The notes under the pieces are model-generated. The model was not told the origin of the DNA, ran no database searches, and was given only the letters and a program-made list of their open reading frames with translations. Below, in pieces: positions 45,801-56,558 of a stretch of DNA of 64,000 bases. A program made the position numbers and the translations under genes. Origin of the DNA: Fragilaria radians (lineage: Eukaryota > Bacillariophyta > Fragilariophyceae > Fragilariales > Fragilariaceae); assembly GCA_900642245.1 (NCBI GenBank), contig CAAAJI010000037.1, forward strand, positions 84,940 through 148,939, written 5' to 3'. Within the stretch, counting starts at the first letter, position 1. Every line of letters begins with the position of its first letter.

Positions 45801-46526
45801 ACGTTTGGAATTGCATCGGATCCTCTAACTCACTTTGTGGTAGTCTTGGCGGCAATTGTACATGATGCTGGACATCCGGGTATGACCAATGCCGAATTGA
45901 TTGATACGAATCACAAGCTTTCTCAAATGTATTCTCAAAAAAGTATCGCCGAATGGCATTCCATTTATCTAACTCTTACGACTTTGGATAAATACAAATT
46001 GTTACAAAGAGGCATTTACAAAACTGAGGAAGAATGCAACCGTTTCCGAGATCTCCTATGTCATTCAGTTTTGGCGACAGATATTATTGGGAACAAACTT
46101 GATTCTCTATGGACACTAGCCTTTGATTCTACAGCAGAATCAGAACATGATGTAAGCTCGTTATTGAATCGGCGAGCTTCTGTAGCATTGCAATTGATTA
46201 TTCAAGCTTCGGATGTCGCACATACTATGCAACATTGGCACGTGTACACTAAGTGGAATGAGAAACTATTTGTGGAGAGGCATTTGGCTTATAAGAGTGG
46301 TTCTTCATCTGTGGATCCCAGTCTCCGGTGGTACGAAGGTGAATTATCGTTTTTGGATAACTATGTGATTCCACTGGCAAAGCGCTTGAGGGAATGCAAA
46401 ATCTATGGAGCATCAAGCGAAGAATACCATGGCTTTGCTATTGAAAATAGAAGGGAATGGGAACGAAAAGGGAGAGATATAGTCTCTGTAATGCAACTTC
46501 GAGCAAGCATCGGAATTTCGAATTAA
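42824..46526 (+). CDS. Receptor-type class III nucleotide cyclase fused to HD cyclic-nucleotide phosphodiesterase (copy 3)
   Basis: Spliced gene: exons 42824-43250, 43336-45612 and 45700-46526; 1176 residues, introns of 85 and 87 bp at exactly the positions used in the gene at 33668. N-terminal motif 'SIESSFTVYPRE', first helix near residue 60, sensor region, second helix ('ALGVSFLFLFTILSFIAY'), then the cyclase with 'FADISGF' and 'ETIGDCYVAVVGLP'. The PDE begins at a His codon split by intron 2 ('HNFEHASHV') and has 'HDAGHPG'. Sensor regions of the two copies differ considerably, while the cyclase and especially the PDE exon are very similar, which suggests different inputs and the same output. 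The usual PDE purine-binding Gln appears as Glu ('GELSFLDNY'). Confidence 0.88.
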
Positions 46527-47335
46527 GTAATCGGGAAAGCAATACTTACTTCGATTATCAGCGATGAGAAAATCCATGAACGCGATTGTTCAAATGCAGA
46601 ATTTCAGAACTAATTTTGTAAATTCCACAATAGAGTCATGCATTTATAGTTTTGATTCAAATAAATAAATATTCCATCTTACTGTTGAACCATTTATTAC
46701 TGTGAGACTATGTTTATGAAATTCATATTTTATAGAGCAACACAATTTAGAAATCAAAATGAATCCTTTTATAATATAGTCTTATCCGTAAACGTTGTTA
46801 GGTAAACCTAACATGACTTTGGCTATTTTAATTTCGTGATATTACCGCTAGAAGCTTAATTGCAACCTAGAATATTACTTTTTTCCTTTTCCGTTGTCTC
46901 TATTCTAACAGATGTCTTTACTCTTGAACAATAATGGAAATACACTGTTTTCCATCAACTCTCCTAAAACTCGACTACATGGTTGCCACTCAGCTCTTAC
47001 TTTAGCAACCATGTCAGTATCATGCTCTTCTTTCCTAACAAAGATAATCTTAATAAACCCATCTTCAATGTGTTAACAGGTAATGTGGTATCAAGCATTT
47101 CCGTAGCAAAAAATAGCTATTGATAGACCACAATTGTAAGTGTAACATTGAATTCAAGATTTCCAATAAATTAAATCATTGTAGCATTGGCATGGCGCTC
47201 CACTATCTTTAATCAAAATACTGTCAGAAAATGTGTGCTTTCTGGCATCATAGTTGAACATACATCAGCTGATGATACTACCATTCCTTATCTTGTGGTG
47301 CCTGAATTGCTTGGAACCTTTTCGTTTCTTCGGAT
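46527..47335. other. Intergenic stretch
   Basis: AT-rich sequence with no supportable gene or recognised repeat. Confidence 0.45.
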
Positions 47336-47800
47336 CACCTGAAAATGGATTGCCTTGGTAAGGCCAAGCTTCCTACAATGATGACAAACAATCGGCGCAC
47401 CAGTATCCCTTTGCCTTCCTTGATCTCTCCTGCTCTAATATAGAGCTACTTTATTGTCAAGCTTTCCACAACTAAGAAATTTCCTTTTGAATTGAAAAGT
47501 AAAGAGAGCTTGGCTATCTGCTTCTTAATTTAAGGCTTTGAATTCTGACTTGAAGTTAAATCTCTCAAATCGTGGGTTTCATTCTTTGTACATTTTGTAA
47601 AATGTTAAGTGGATACGCTTTGCTTTCGATGTTTCTACAAAATCATCACATCCTCTTGTAAGGTTATGAAACGCATGAATTAGAAATTATTGTCTGTCAT
47701 TGTAGATCCCATGTCTTCTAATTTGATTCTTTATTCTTCAAGGGAAATATCCAAGAGTCATTCTCCTCATTTTCTTCAAGAGTCTAAATCCACATTTTTT
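47336..47800 (-). mobile_element. Eroded copia gag remnant
   Basis: Read on the minus strand in shifting frames: 'KLEDMGSTMTD' (about 47690), 'PRFERFNFKSEF' (about 47555), a first knuckle-like 'QFKRKFLSCGKLDNKVALY' and a second 'CHHCRKLGLTKAIHF' (about 47350-47390). Order and spacing match the gag of diatom copia elements, which carries CCHC zinc knuckles; several knuckle residues are mutated. There is no adjoining pol on this strand. Stops and shifts make it inactive. Confidence 0.6.
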
Positions 47801-48437
47801 TCTTCAAAACATATACCTAAACATCTTCTCTATTTTATCTAATGATGGAGCTGGGGTATATTTTGAAATACACCTGTACACACAAATTGTGCGATTGCCT
47901 ATTGTAGTTACGTTGCAGTATTTCAAACATCTCATTGAGTTCTCGTAAAGTCATTAATTCTTAGTGCACCATTGCTCGAATTAATTGCATTTCTTCATAA
48001 ACTCAAAGAATGAAGTAAACGAATAAGTAACTCAACAATGAAAATTGGTGATCCACTCCAGTACCATTTTTTACTTTTAAACTTTGCTTTCGTATTAATT
48101 TGGTGATCGTATAAGTGTTGATACTTCATATGGTCTGTGGCTTGAATGTAGATTTCTCACGGTAATTTAAAATTTTATGAGATTTGCACTTTTCCCTCTA
48201 TATTTACGAATGATGTTGATTTTGCTCGTTTCCTTTGCTTATTAACTAACAAGACATGATGAGAATCGTAGTAACCTTAATGAATCTTGTGGCTCATTTA
48301 GAGTAGGTAGCACAGAGGCTTTCATCAATTCGATTTTTGTTGTTGGAAACTCTTTGCATTTGATGAAACTTCTGCTATTAGTGTCTACATTACAGTAATG
48401 ATATTACAAAACAATTTGGTGTGACGATATTTTTATC
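47801..48437. other. Intergenic stretch
   Basis: Nothing recognised. This is the 3' side of LSM8 and may include its 3' UTR. Confidence 0.4.
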
Positions 48438-48746
48438 TCATTTCAAAGAAAGCTCTTTATCGTAAGCATGTGCTATAAATCTGGAAGTTTCCGTGTCTGT
48501 TTCTGACCATGTTGCATCTCCAACAATCGCAACATTGTCGCCTCGGATGACATACAATCCTAGTGGAACAAGCTCAACATCTTCATCCTCAGAATAGATT
48601 CGCTCTTGTGCGTCATTAAGTATCAAATTTTGGACTTGATCGTGCCCAATTAGAGTCCCCACGAGCAATCTCCCATCACAAGTCAATATAGTTACACTTT
48701 CTTCGCATCGATTAGATACACCTTGTGCAAGAGAATTTACATGCAT
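48438..48746 (-). CDS. LSM8: U6 snRNA-associated Sm-like protein LSM8
   Basis: 102 residues from ATG at 48746. The Sm fold is clear: Sm1 'VTILTCDGRLLVGTLIGHD', 'NLILNDAQERIY', and Sm2 'LGLYVIRGDNVAIVG'. The 'LGLYVIRGDN' tract is typical of LSM8 rather than LSM1. LSM8 defines the nuclear LSM2-8 ring, which binds the U-rich 3' end of U6 snRNA and supports splicing. The length is close to the usual 95-100 residues. It is a single-copy housekeeping gene among signalling genes, on the opposite strand to most neighbours. An in-frame TTG lies upstream (48755), but ATG is preferred for a eukaryote. Confidence 0.92.
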   Translation of the reverse strand: MHVNSLAQGVSNRCEESVTILTCDGRLLVGTLIGHDQVQNLILNDAQERIYSEDEDVELVPLGLYVIRGDNVAIVGDATWSETDTETSRFIAHAYDKELSLK

Positions 48747-49149
48747 AACAAGCAAATCGTGTATATCACTTTACAAACTTACTATTCTTCCAATCTTTCA
48801 AGGGCTGAGGGCTCGTTTAATTAAATAAGAGGGTTACGGTTACAGTAGAAATAAATTTCCGAAGACCATTCGTCGAAATGTCGTGCACTTGTTAAATAGA
48901 GCATTTGAAATATGGAATGAATTAATGAAAACTCAATGGGGTTAGACATTGATAGAGAATATAGAACATTCGTTTTTCTTTCTCAGTCTTTCAACCTACT
49001 TAAATGCTTCATTCTATCGTTTTGAACATCTGCTTGAATCAGTCAAGGGACATCAGAACACTTTTCGTGACTCGAGAAGAAAAGCGCTTGAAGTTAAACC
49101 ATCTGGTCAAAATATCCGCACAAAAGCAAAAACGTTTCGAAACATAAGG

Positions 49150-49626
49150 ATGTCTGGCAACAACGAATCCTCGTTCGTTAACGATATTTTTGAGACAAGA
49201 ACAAGAATAAAAGCCAAAGATGAAGCTCCTCTATCAGACGAGAGTACGACGTCCTTAATTGGGATGGAGATAGGGCCGTTCCCCCCTCTTGCACATTTAT
49301 GTAGTGGACCTGATATCGCTTCTGACATAGAGGTGTTCGATGAAAACATAGATCAGTGTATCGCGAGCTCTCTTATAGGTGAAAGATGGAGGCAACAAGA
49401 TTTGAAAATATTAAAGAAATTAAATGATTTTTTCGATGAAATGGATTTATTATGTGAACTTGAATTCGAGTTTGAAGAATTCCCTGATTCGGATGAAGAC
49501 GATGAAAGTGTTTACTCCGATGGATTAGAGGACTCGATCCGTCTCACAAAATATAGATTTTGCAAGAGAAATGAATTAACAAGAATTCAGAATGTGAAAG
49601 CTAAGCAGGATTGTGGTGTAGAATGA
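49150..49626 (+). CDS. Small acidic protein of unknown function (paralogue 1)
   Basis: 158 residues from ATG at 49150, chosen because it aligns with the ATG of the paralogue at 56121; the frame is open farther upstream but without ATG. Shared blocks with the paralogue: 'EIGPFPPL' / 'EIGPSPTF', an acidic run 'EFPDSDEDDESVYSDG' / 'EIEGDESTCSDD', and the C-terminal 'DSIRLTKYRFCKRN' / 'DSIVLTKFRLFKNR'. No signal peptide, membrane segment or known domain. The acidic centre and basic end suggest a soluble protein, perhaps a binding partner. The two copies lie on either side of the inverted cyclase. Confidence 0.6.
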   Translation: MSGNNESSFVNDIFETRTRIKAKDEAPLSDESTTSLIGMEIGPFPPLAHLCSGPDIASDIEVFDENIDQCIASSLIGERWRQQDLKILKKLNDFFDEMDLLCELEFEFEEFPDSDEDDESVYSDGLEDSIRLTKYRFCKRNELTRIQNVKAKQDCGVE

Positions 49627-50489
49627 GGTGGTCGAGAAACCATGAAGCTGTGGGACCTGCCTTAAGTGCCTAAGATGTTATCCACTTATAATCATGAAAT
49701 AGATTAATATTCGATGCATTCGCAACATTTCGAGCTAGAGCAGCAAAAAGTTAAAGACATTACTTTATATTCTGTAGCGATGTGACTCAATAAACAGCGA
49801 TAACCTCCAATTATAGCTCAAATACATCATTCGATGGCACTTACATAAACAAAAGTATTGAATAAAATTGAAGTAATGCCAACAAAATTAATATCTCTCT
49901 CTCAGGAAATTCGAACAGTCATTAAAACACATTCTACAATGAATCTATTTCTGAAGCAATAGAGCATTGCTTCTCAAGGTCCCGGAAAAGTGGTAAAACA
50001 AATTAGCCTAGCTCTGATTATATTTTATACTTTCCCAAGACATTCGGTTGTAGAAAAATCGATTACAAACTATATCAACTTTTAGTAGTGCTTATCATGT
50101 GAGGAGTCAAAAATATAGGAAACAAAGGCATGAAATGATAGGGAAATGCGAGCGACCATCTGTTCAAAAAAGTTATTACGTAAGATCTGATTTACTTGGC
50201 GATGAGATGTTGCCAGAAAAAGTATGGGGAAAAAATTTTAGTGTGGAAAAATTAAAATACTTATTGATAACAATTTAAAAGCCCTGCTGTACTAGATTGG
50301 GTGATAACTGCACAAAATATCATCTATGAAATTTTAACGATTAATTAAAGATGTTGTTATGCCTGATGCAAATGGAGAAGTGCCAGTAGGTGAAGTCAAT
50401 GCAAAAGGATACGATGAAAGAATGTTGAATGAAAGTAGTACCTATAATCATAGAGACGCTTATTGAACAGTCCTTTTCATAAGTAGTAG
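49627..50489. other. Intergenic stretch
   Basis: A 41-codon plus-strand tract (about 50340-50466, 'DVVMPDANGEVPVGEVNAKG') looks coding-like but has no recognised family; otherwise nothing. Confidence 0.3.
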
Positions 50490-51180
50490 TAAATCCTTTC
50501 CGATATTACTAATTTTGAGGTGCTTCCACTAGAAGCGATACTGATCTGAATGGATTCTCCTTATCTCCAGCCCAATCACTGTTATTATAGAAGACAAGAT
50601 CATGATCTTTGTACCGTATGACTCAGTAGCCAATACATTTTCTTCTATAAAGTCATAAAGTACTGCGCTGCTCTTTCACTTTAATTGCTATATCACAACA
50701 TCTTCAATGTCTTGACTGGAGAGTTGAATAAAAAATGAAAAATCCCAAACAAGACTTGTACTTAGATTGCAAAAAATTCGTTAATTCCGTCGATCCTATC
50801 GGATGGTCTCGCAATCTTTAAGCAAAAAGTTCCGGGAGTGGTTTAAGGTTGCATTCCTTGGTATTTTTCACCAAATCTCTCTGTTTATGGTTTAAATGAG
50901 GTTGCATGATCCAAACCCTTCCTCCTTTCTCAACTTCCTGCACAATCCTGCACTAGGTCAGCTTGTTTTCAACCATTTAACTATATTGGTAACCTGTTAA
51001 TAACGCAATGCCTTCATTACTGGCTATATCCCATGGTAAGTCAATCATCCACATAGAAGATGCATTCTTGATCCATAAGTAGGGATCAATGTGGCTTCCT
51101 TTAAAACCAGAATTCTTTAGTGTTTCAACCGGCTTCACATTAAACTATGTAGCACTTTTTGAAAGCTTTGTAATATGAAA
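50490..51180 (-). mobile_element. Eroded copia RT-RNase H remnant
   Basis: Minus-strand fragments in pol order: 'GFKGSHIDPYLWIKN' (about 51065-51110) from RT, 'VWIMQPHLN' (about 50905), and 'YNNSDWAGDKENPFRSV' (about 50540-50590) from RNase H, where active elements have 'YSDSDWAGDKE'. Frames shift and stops are frequent. It lies directly 3' of the PDE-less cyclase on the same strand, so retroelement insertion may be related to loss of the PDE exon. Confidence 0.7.
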
Positions 51181-51717
51181 AGGCTCATAAGTTACTTGTT
51201 ACAATTCATTACAAGTCTTAAATTATGGGTCTCAACGCAATAAGAATGATGCCTGAGAGGTAAGATAACTCAAAAATCTATCCAGAAACAAGGATATATA
51301 ATATTCCAATAATGCAAAGTGTTTGTGAAAAATATTGCACTGAAGTGACAGTACACCGTTAGAGCCTTGATGAAATGTAGAGAAGGAAAGTCCAGTTGCA
51401 AGCATATTATCATCATTTCTGTACCATTTCACAAATGCATGGTTATCATAGTTATATTCAGAGGCGATTAGATTAGTAAATCTCTAACATTAATGGCTAA
51501 CTATCTACAAAAATTTCTCCAAAACATAGATTGAAATACAACAATTACTTATGCATTTTCAAAAACATAAGCAAATCAATATAGTTGGTAGGCTGATCAT
51601 GAAGATTCCATGTCATCAATTTGTCAACCTTGAATTTAGAATTGCTGGGATTTATGGCCATTTCTAAATTACGATTTGAATTCAATCCCACATTGACAAG
51701 AGTGCAATTCAAATTAC
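51181..51717 (-). other. Region 3' of the inverted cyclase, with an open out-of-frame tail
   Basis: Immediately after the cyclase stop another minus-strand frame is open for about 55 codons to a stop at 51545 ('LSNLNCTLVNVGLNSN' ... 'VDKLMTWNLHDQPTNYIDLL'). It does not resemble the sister genes' linker. It may be a fragment of another gene or element, or part of a frameshifted tail. Beyond it, to 51181, nothing was recognised. Confidence 0.35.
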
Positions 51718-54129
51718 TCAACACATCCTTTCCTTAGCTTCAGCATCATGTATGAATGAACTTTCCAAACTTTTACATGTCTTGTCATCTTTACCCTTTG
51801 AAGTTGCATTGTGTTGAGATTGCATTAAGCCATCAAAATGCGATATCTTGTTAACTTGACATGAAGATGTGTGATTTTTGCGTTGTGTAGTATTGATCCA
51901 ATAGGTTTGTAATTCTCCCTTACCTTTTGCATATACGCGCTCTTCTCGTGGTATCAACCAATGGTGCTTTCCAAATCCAATAAGCAGCTTGGCCGTATCT
52001 TCAGAGACTTGGGTCTTTCCACGCTCTCCTGTAGACTCCATTCTTGCTGCTGTATTCATAGTGTCGCCAAATAATTGAAATCTGCTCTTTTCACCCCGTA
52101 GAACTCCAGCAGTGACTGGTCCAGAATGGATCCCGATTCTCATTTGCAAGTCAGATGTACCTGAACCGAGTTGAACATCTAGTTCTTTCGTCAAGACACT
52201 AGTGCGTCTATGGACTTCATGAGCAAAACGACACATTACAACCGCATGTGCTGGACGAGGCGCTGGCAACCCAACAACCGCAACATAACAATCGCCTATA
52301 GTCTCAACTTTGAACACACCAAGCCCCTTTGCCACTTCATCAAAGGCTGAATAGAGCGTTTCCAATAATTGAAATACTTGAGAAGGCTCTCTCTCTGAAC
52401 TCCAGGCAGTAAAACCACTGATATCTGCAAGGATGACAGTGACATCATTGAACATTTCGGCAAAAATGTTGGATGATGAAATGTTAGAATCTGGAAGCGT
52501 TCCATGCATTAAGAAATCTTTCAACGACAACAACTCTTTGTGTCCTTGTGTACTTTTCCGTCGAGCTACCTTTTGCCTACATGTTGATCTCACAACAAAA
52601 TTGTTTCTGCTCCCATGAATAGAAGTTTGAGTGAAACGACACACAAATGAGGGTGGATAGAGCTGATTCACTATATCACTTGAGGTAACAGCGGTGTTCA
52701 TCATAACAGATTGTCGCTTTTCAACTAAATAATCATAAGTCAAGAAGAGAAGAATTGTGAAAAGGAATATCAAGGCGACAAAGATTGCATATACGATTGG
52801 CCTCTTTGTTGCGTGCGAATGGTAATATTCGTCAGTTGGGTAAAAGTGAATAGTATAACGACACTCATTCTTTAATGGTTCTCGAACGATCCAAGCTGAT
52901 CTTAGTTTCGCGTAGATATATTGACTTTCTATTAAGTCACTTTGAATGTGGTTCCAATAGCTTAACAGTTCAAGCTCATTCGTTGTCACAACTAAGGAAT
53001 CATATCGAAAATTGTGATGATCTCCCTCGCCAAAATAAATTACCTCACTCCCACTTATTTTTAACGTGAATTGATCCTCACATGAATTTTCAACTACAGC
53101 ATGCACAGGTGAATCTCCTTGTATAACCCCTCTAAATCCTGTATCCCATCTATGTTCAAGCATTGTTATTCCTACAATATCATTTTTTCCGGTGGCAGTA
53201 ATGACTGGGACCATTATAACAGAACGTGGAGTGTACGAATAATTAATGACAAAAATTGCTTCAGTCTCATTGTATAAAATGCCAGATGACACAGGTCGAG
53301 AATCATTCATTAATACATCGATTGCTTGCCCCCTTACTCTATCAGAATAGCAATCAAGGAATAGCATGCCTCGACGCAGCTCAAGAGGCGTGACTTGGGA
53401 TATGGGAGCCATTTGATCTTCATTCGAAAAAGGGCTATTAGGTATGTGCCAAATGCGTCTCGACACAATGCCAGAGTAATTGAAATGGGCTTTATTATCG
53501 GAAAATACTTGCCATAAGTGATTAATTCTGTAAGTGTTCTCCCATTGAGATTGTTCTTCTCGCTTCACAATCGGAGCAAACGCAATGGATTCCGCGTTTC
53601 CTAAGTGGAGCATGTTGTGACCAAAAATATTGAAATCTGACCGAGATAGTTTTTTTAAGTAAGATACTGACTCTTGGAATACTACCCGTACCGAAAACTA
53701 CGTACCGAATAATTTTATGTCGACAAGACTCTGACGATCTAATTCTGCCTGAGTAAGATACCCCATGATAAAGGATGTAGACACTGAAATTCTTTGGGTT
53801 GTAACTTTATAATACGCCAACTTCAGGCGATTTGCATCGTTCCTAAAGCTACTCACAAACAAGTCATATTCACTCTTAGAAATAAGAAGAAATGTAGCAT
53901 ACGACATCGCAATGGCGGCAAGTACAAGTATACTTATCACAAAGCATTTTAGATAACGGATTGCTTTCGTTTCCCTTGTGGCCAGTATCAATCTCATTTC
54001 ATTTTCGGAACTTGTTGTTTCTCTTGGGTAGGCTGTGGCGATAGATTCGATCGAAATTTCGTCACCGGATGGTGACTTAGGAAGGAATGTTGAGAGTCGA
54101 TGGAATTCACTGCAATGCATATTAGACAT
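51718..54129 (-). CDS. Receptor-type class III nucleotide cyclase lacking the phosphodiesterase (copy 4)
   Basis: Spliced gene on the minus strand: exon 1 54129-53706, intron of 69 bp (donor gtacg, acceptor cag), exon 2 53636-51718; 780 residues. N-terminal motif 'SIESIATAYPRE', helices near residues 60-85 and 422-445, sensor region, then the cyclase (about 539-730) with 'LADISGF', 'ETIGDCYVAVVGLP', 'FQLFGDTMNTAARMES': all catalytic residues are intact. It stops soon after 'DAEAKERM', about where the sister genes continue with 'KERLIEWNTE', and no PDE sequence was found down to 48.4 kb. It may be a functional cyclase-only receptor or a recently truncated gene. It is inverted relative to the other copies. 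Confidence 0.8.
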
Positions 54130-56120
54130 TATATGCTACACAGGAGGTCAGTGAGCATGTGAATGCTTCTTTATCGTTGAACTTCAAGGGAGTATTTTAT
54201 TTAATAAAATATCTCAGTATTTGATGGAAAACCTGCGTTTTGCTTGTTTAGGGGCTATAATTAGCGCAATAGTTTGCTTTCCAATAATAAATCTGTACAT
54301 ACTTTCAAGGATATAAATAGATTTCAATTATATGCTAATCTTGATTATTTCGCGATGCTAAGAATATCGTCATTGCAGATTTATGCTTCAGAATTTCATT
54401 TCAGGGAACCTAAAGTCAGTAGTTACAGATTCCCGTAACACGGATCCATAATGCGTATTTTTTGCGTTAACTGTGATTGCTTCTTTCAGGCTTGATAATG
54501 TAAGTTCCAATGAACTGTTGCTGGATGAATCTGTCCGATATTAGGTCGTAACAGTCATGAAACAATCATATTGGCTAGGGACTCTCAAATTGTTATATTT
54601 CCAAATCTCTGTTCTTTGTTTTGCAGACACAATTTGAAATAATTGCCTAAATAAGAGTATTTCAATTATTGAATCATGTATCCAATTCATGTAAGGAACT
54701 GGAATGAAACATGACTCAAATAATTTGAATCACAGTAAATTGTAAAATCAGTTTCGGAAATATTACACTTACTCCTATCGAACAATAATAAATGATCACC
54801 AAGTTTGGCTGATGAAATACTAATAGATATCTTCCAAATGTGTAAGAAAATGAAATGAACTGTTAAGCATAGAACATTACTGTCCGCGAATAGGTGCTCA
54901 AAAGCATAAAGTAACCGCCTTCTCTAGATTTACTTGTCACGGGACGTTTCGTATGCTGATACGCACATACATCACATAGCCTATTTTACAAAAAAATCTT
55001 CATTTTAGAAGTCAAATTATCTGAGCATACCATTCTCAACTTGTTTACTCGCTAAGTTGTTGCAGTTACATTTGGATTGCGATTTGTCGCGTTAATGCCA
55101 TAATATCACGCATTTATTTGTCACTATCAAAGACAATAATGTGAGAATAACGGCAACGCAAAAACCAGGTATTTTGAAACAATTCGTGGATAAAATTTAA
55201 TTACTTAAGAGTGGCTATTACAATCTTAAGTCATCAAATGCCTAGAAATATCATAGTGAATGCAGGCAGAGAGTTCGTGTTGGATGGGAGCTTGATTATG
55301 AAGGGATCCACAAGATCCACACCAACTATATTTGGCTATTTCTGGGAGGGAGAAATATTTAGAAACTTTTAAAGTAATAGCATTTTCACTATTTTCAGAG
55401 TAACAAATAGACGAATTAAATTCCTAACACGGAATATCTGGATGTGGAGTGTGCACAAACATGGCTAGAGTCAAAGTGAAATGTCATCAAAACATCACTG
55501 CTGACATCAGAATGTTGAAAGACTTCTATTTTTCAAAGATAAGTCCTAAATCACCAAGCCAGAGTGTTATTCTGGTATATTCCATACACATCGCATCATA
55601 AGAATCTTACGCTAGAAGAGATTATAACACCGTAATAAGATATTACATGTTTATATTCCACTTGCCAAGACAAGGAGGTAATTTTACTCTGACTGCAACA
55701 TCAAGACAAAAACTCAACTTACACAAGTGGCAGTGTTTAATTTCCAAGCAAAGGGAAAGAGTAATCGACCGTAACACGTTTTCGAGAACAGGGGTATGAG
55801 CTCAATTGTTACCTGTTTCGAGAAATTCTCAAAGAACAAGGTGTGTTCTCTGAAATTCTTTCGACATCAACTTTCGAACGGGAAGTTTAGGTAAAAAAAT
55901 CAAAATTGAAGATTGAACGACAATAGGAACTCGGTCGACATCCAATCAAATTACTTTTTGACCTAACAAGGATATCGATGTTGGCTTGGAACATCTGCTC
56001 GAGGCTCTTTTTAATACTACGGGAACCAATGAGATGTTGTATTGCAATTCAATGATCGTATTAGTCCCTTAATGGTGTCATGGATAAATTTACACAAAAA
56101 CTTTCACGGAATTTAAAAGT
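54130..56120. other. Intergenic stretch upstream of the inverted cyclase
   Basis: About 2 kb with no supportable gene. Near 55989 'tggaacatctgctcgaggctct' resembles 'tgaacatctgcttgaatcagtc' at about 49023, so the two small acidic-protein genes share some upstream sequence as well. Confidence 0.4.
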
Positions 56121-56558
56121 ATGCTTGCCAATAACCAATCCTCGGCTAGGACTGATATTGTTGACGCCGGAACGATATCAAAAATTAGAAATCAAAGCTC
56201 ATCAAGGGAGGAGAGATCTTTGCCTATTACTGAGATAGAGATTGGACCGTCCCCCACTTTCGAGAATTTCTTTACAGATCTTGACCTACCTGAAGATTAT
56301 GAGTTAGTCGATGAATACTTGACTTCCATTCATCACGTCATCTCATGCTATCTTCAGTCTCCAGGATGGAAACTAAAAGATACAATATCCTTACTCAAAC
56401 TCAGCGATTCTGAGCATGAAACATGCTTTTTCAGTGAAATCGAAAATGCTGTCTTAGAATTTCATGATGAAATTGAAGGCGATGAAAGCACCTGCTCGGA
56501 TGACTCTGCGGATTCCATCGTTCTAACAAAATTCAGATTATTTAAAAATAGACCTTGA
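56121..56558 (+). CDS. Small acidic protein of unknown function (paralogue 2)
   Basis: 145 residues, single exon, ATG at 56121. Related to the protein at 49150-49626 by 'EIGPSPTF', the acidic block 'EIEGDESTCSDD' and the end 'DSIVLTKFRLFK'. The middle differs (it has 'DYELVDEYLTSIHHVISCYL'). No signal peptide, helix in the membrane or known domain. Two diverged but open copies argue that the family is real. Function unknown. Confidence 0.6.
   Translation: MLANNQSSARTDIVDAGTISKIRNQSSSREERSLPITEIEIGPSPTFENFFTDLDLPEDYELVDEYLTSIHHVISCYLQSPGWKLKDTISLLKLSDSEHETCFFSEIENAVLEFHDEIEGDESTCSDDSADSIVLTKFRLFKNRP

Noticed and set aside
48949..49149. Longer N-terminus for the small acidic protein
   Set aside because: The open frame has no ATG before 49150, and the paralogue starts at the matching place.
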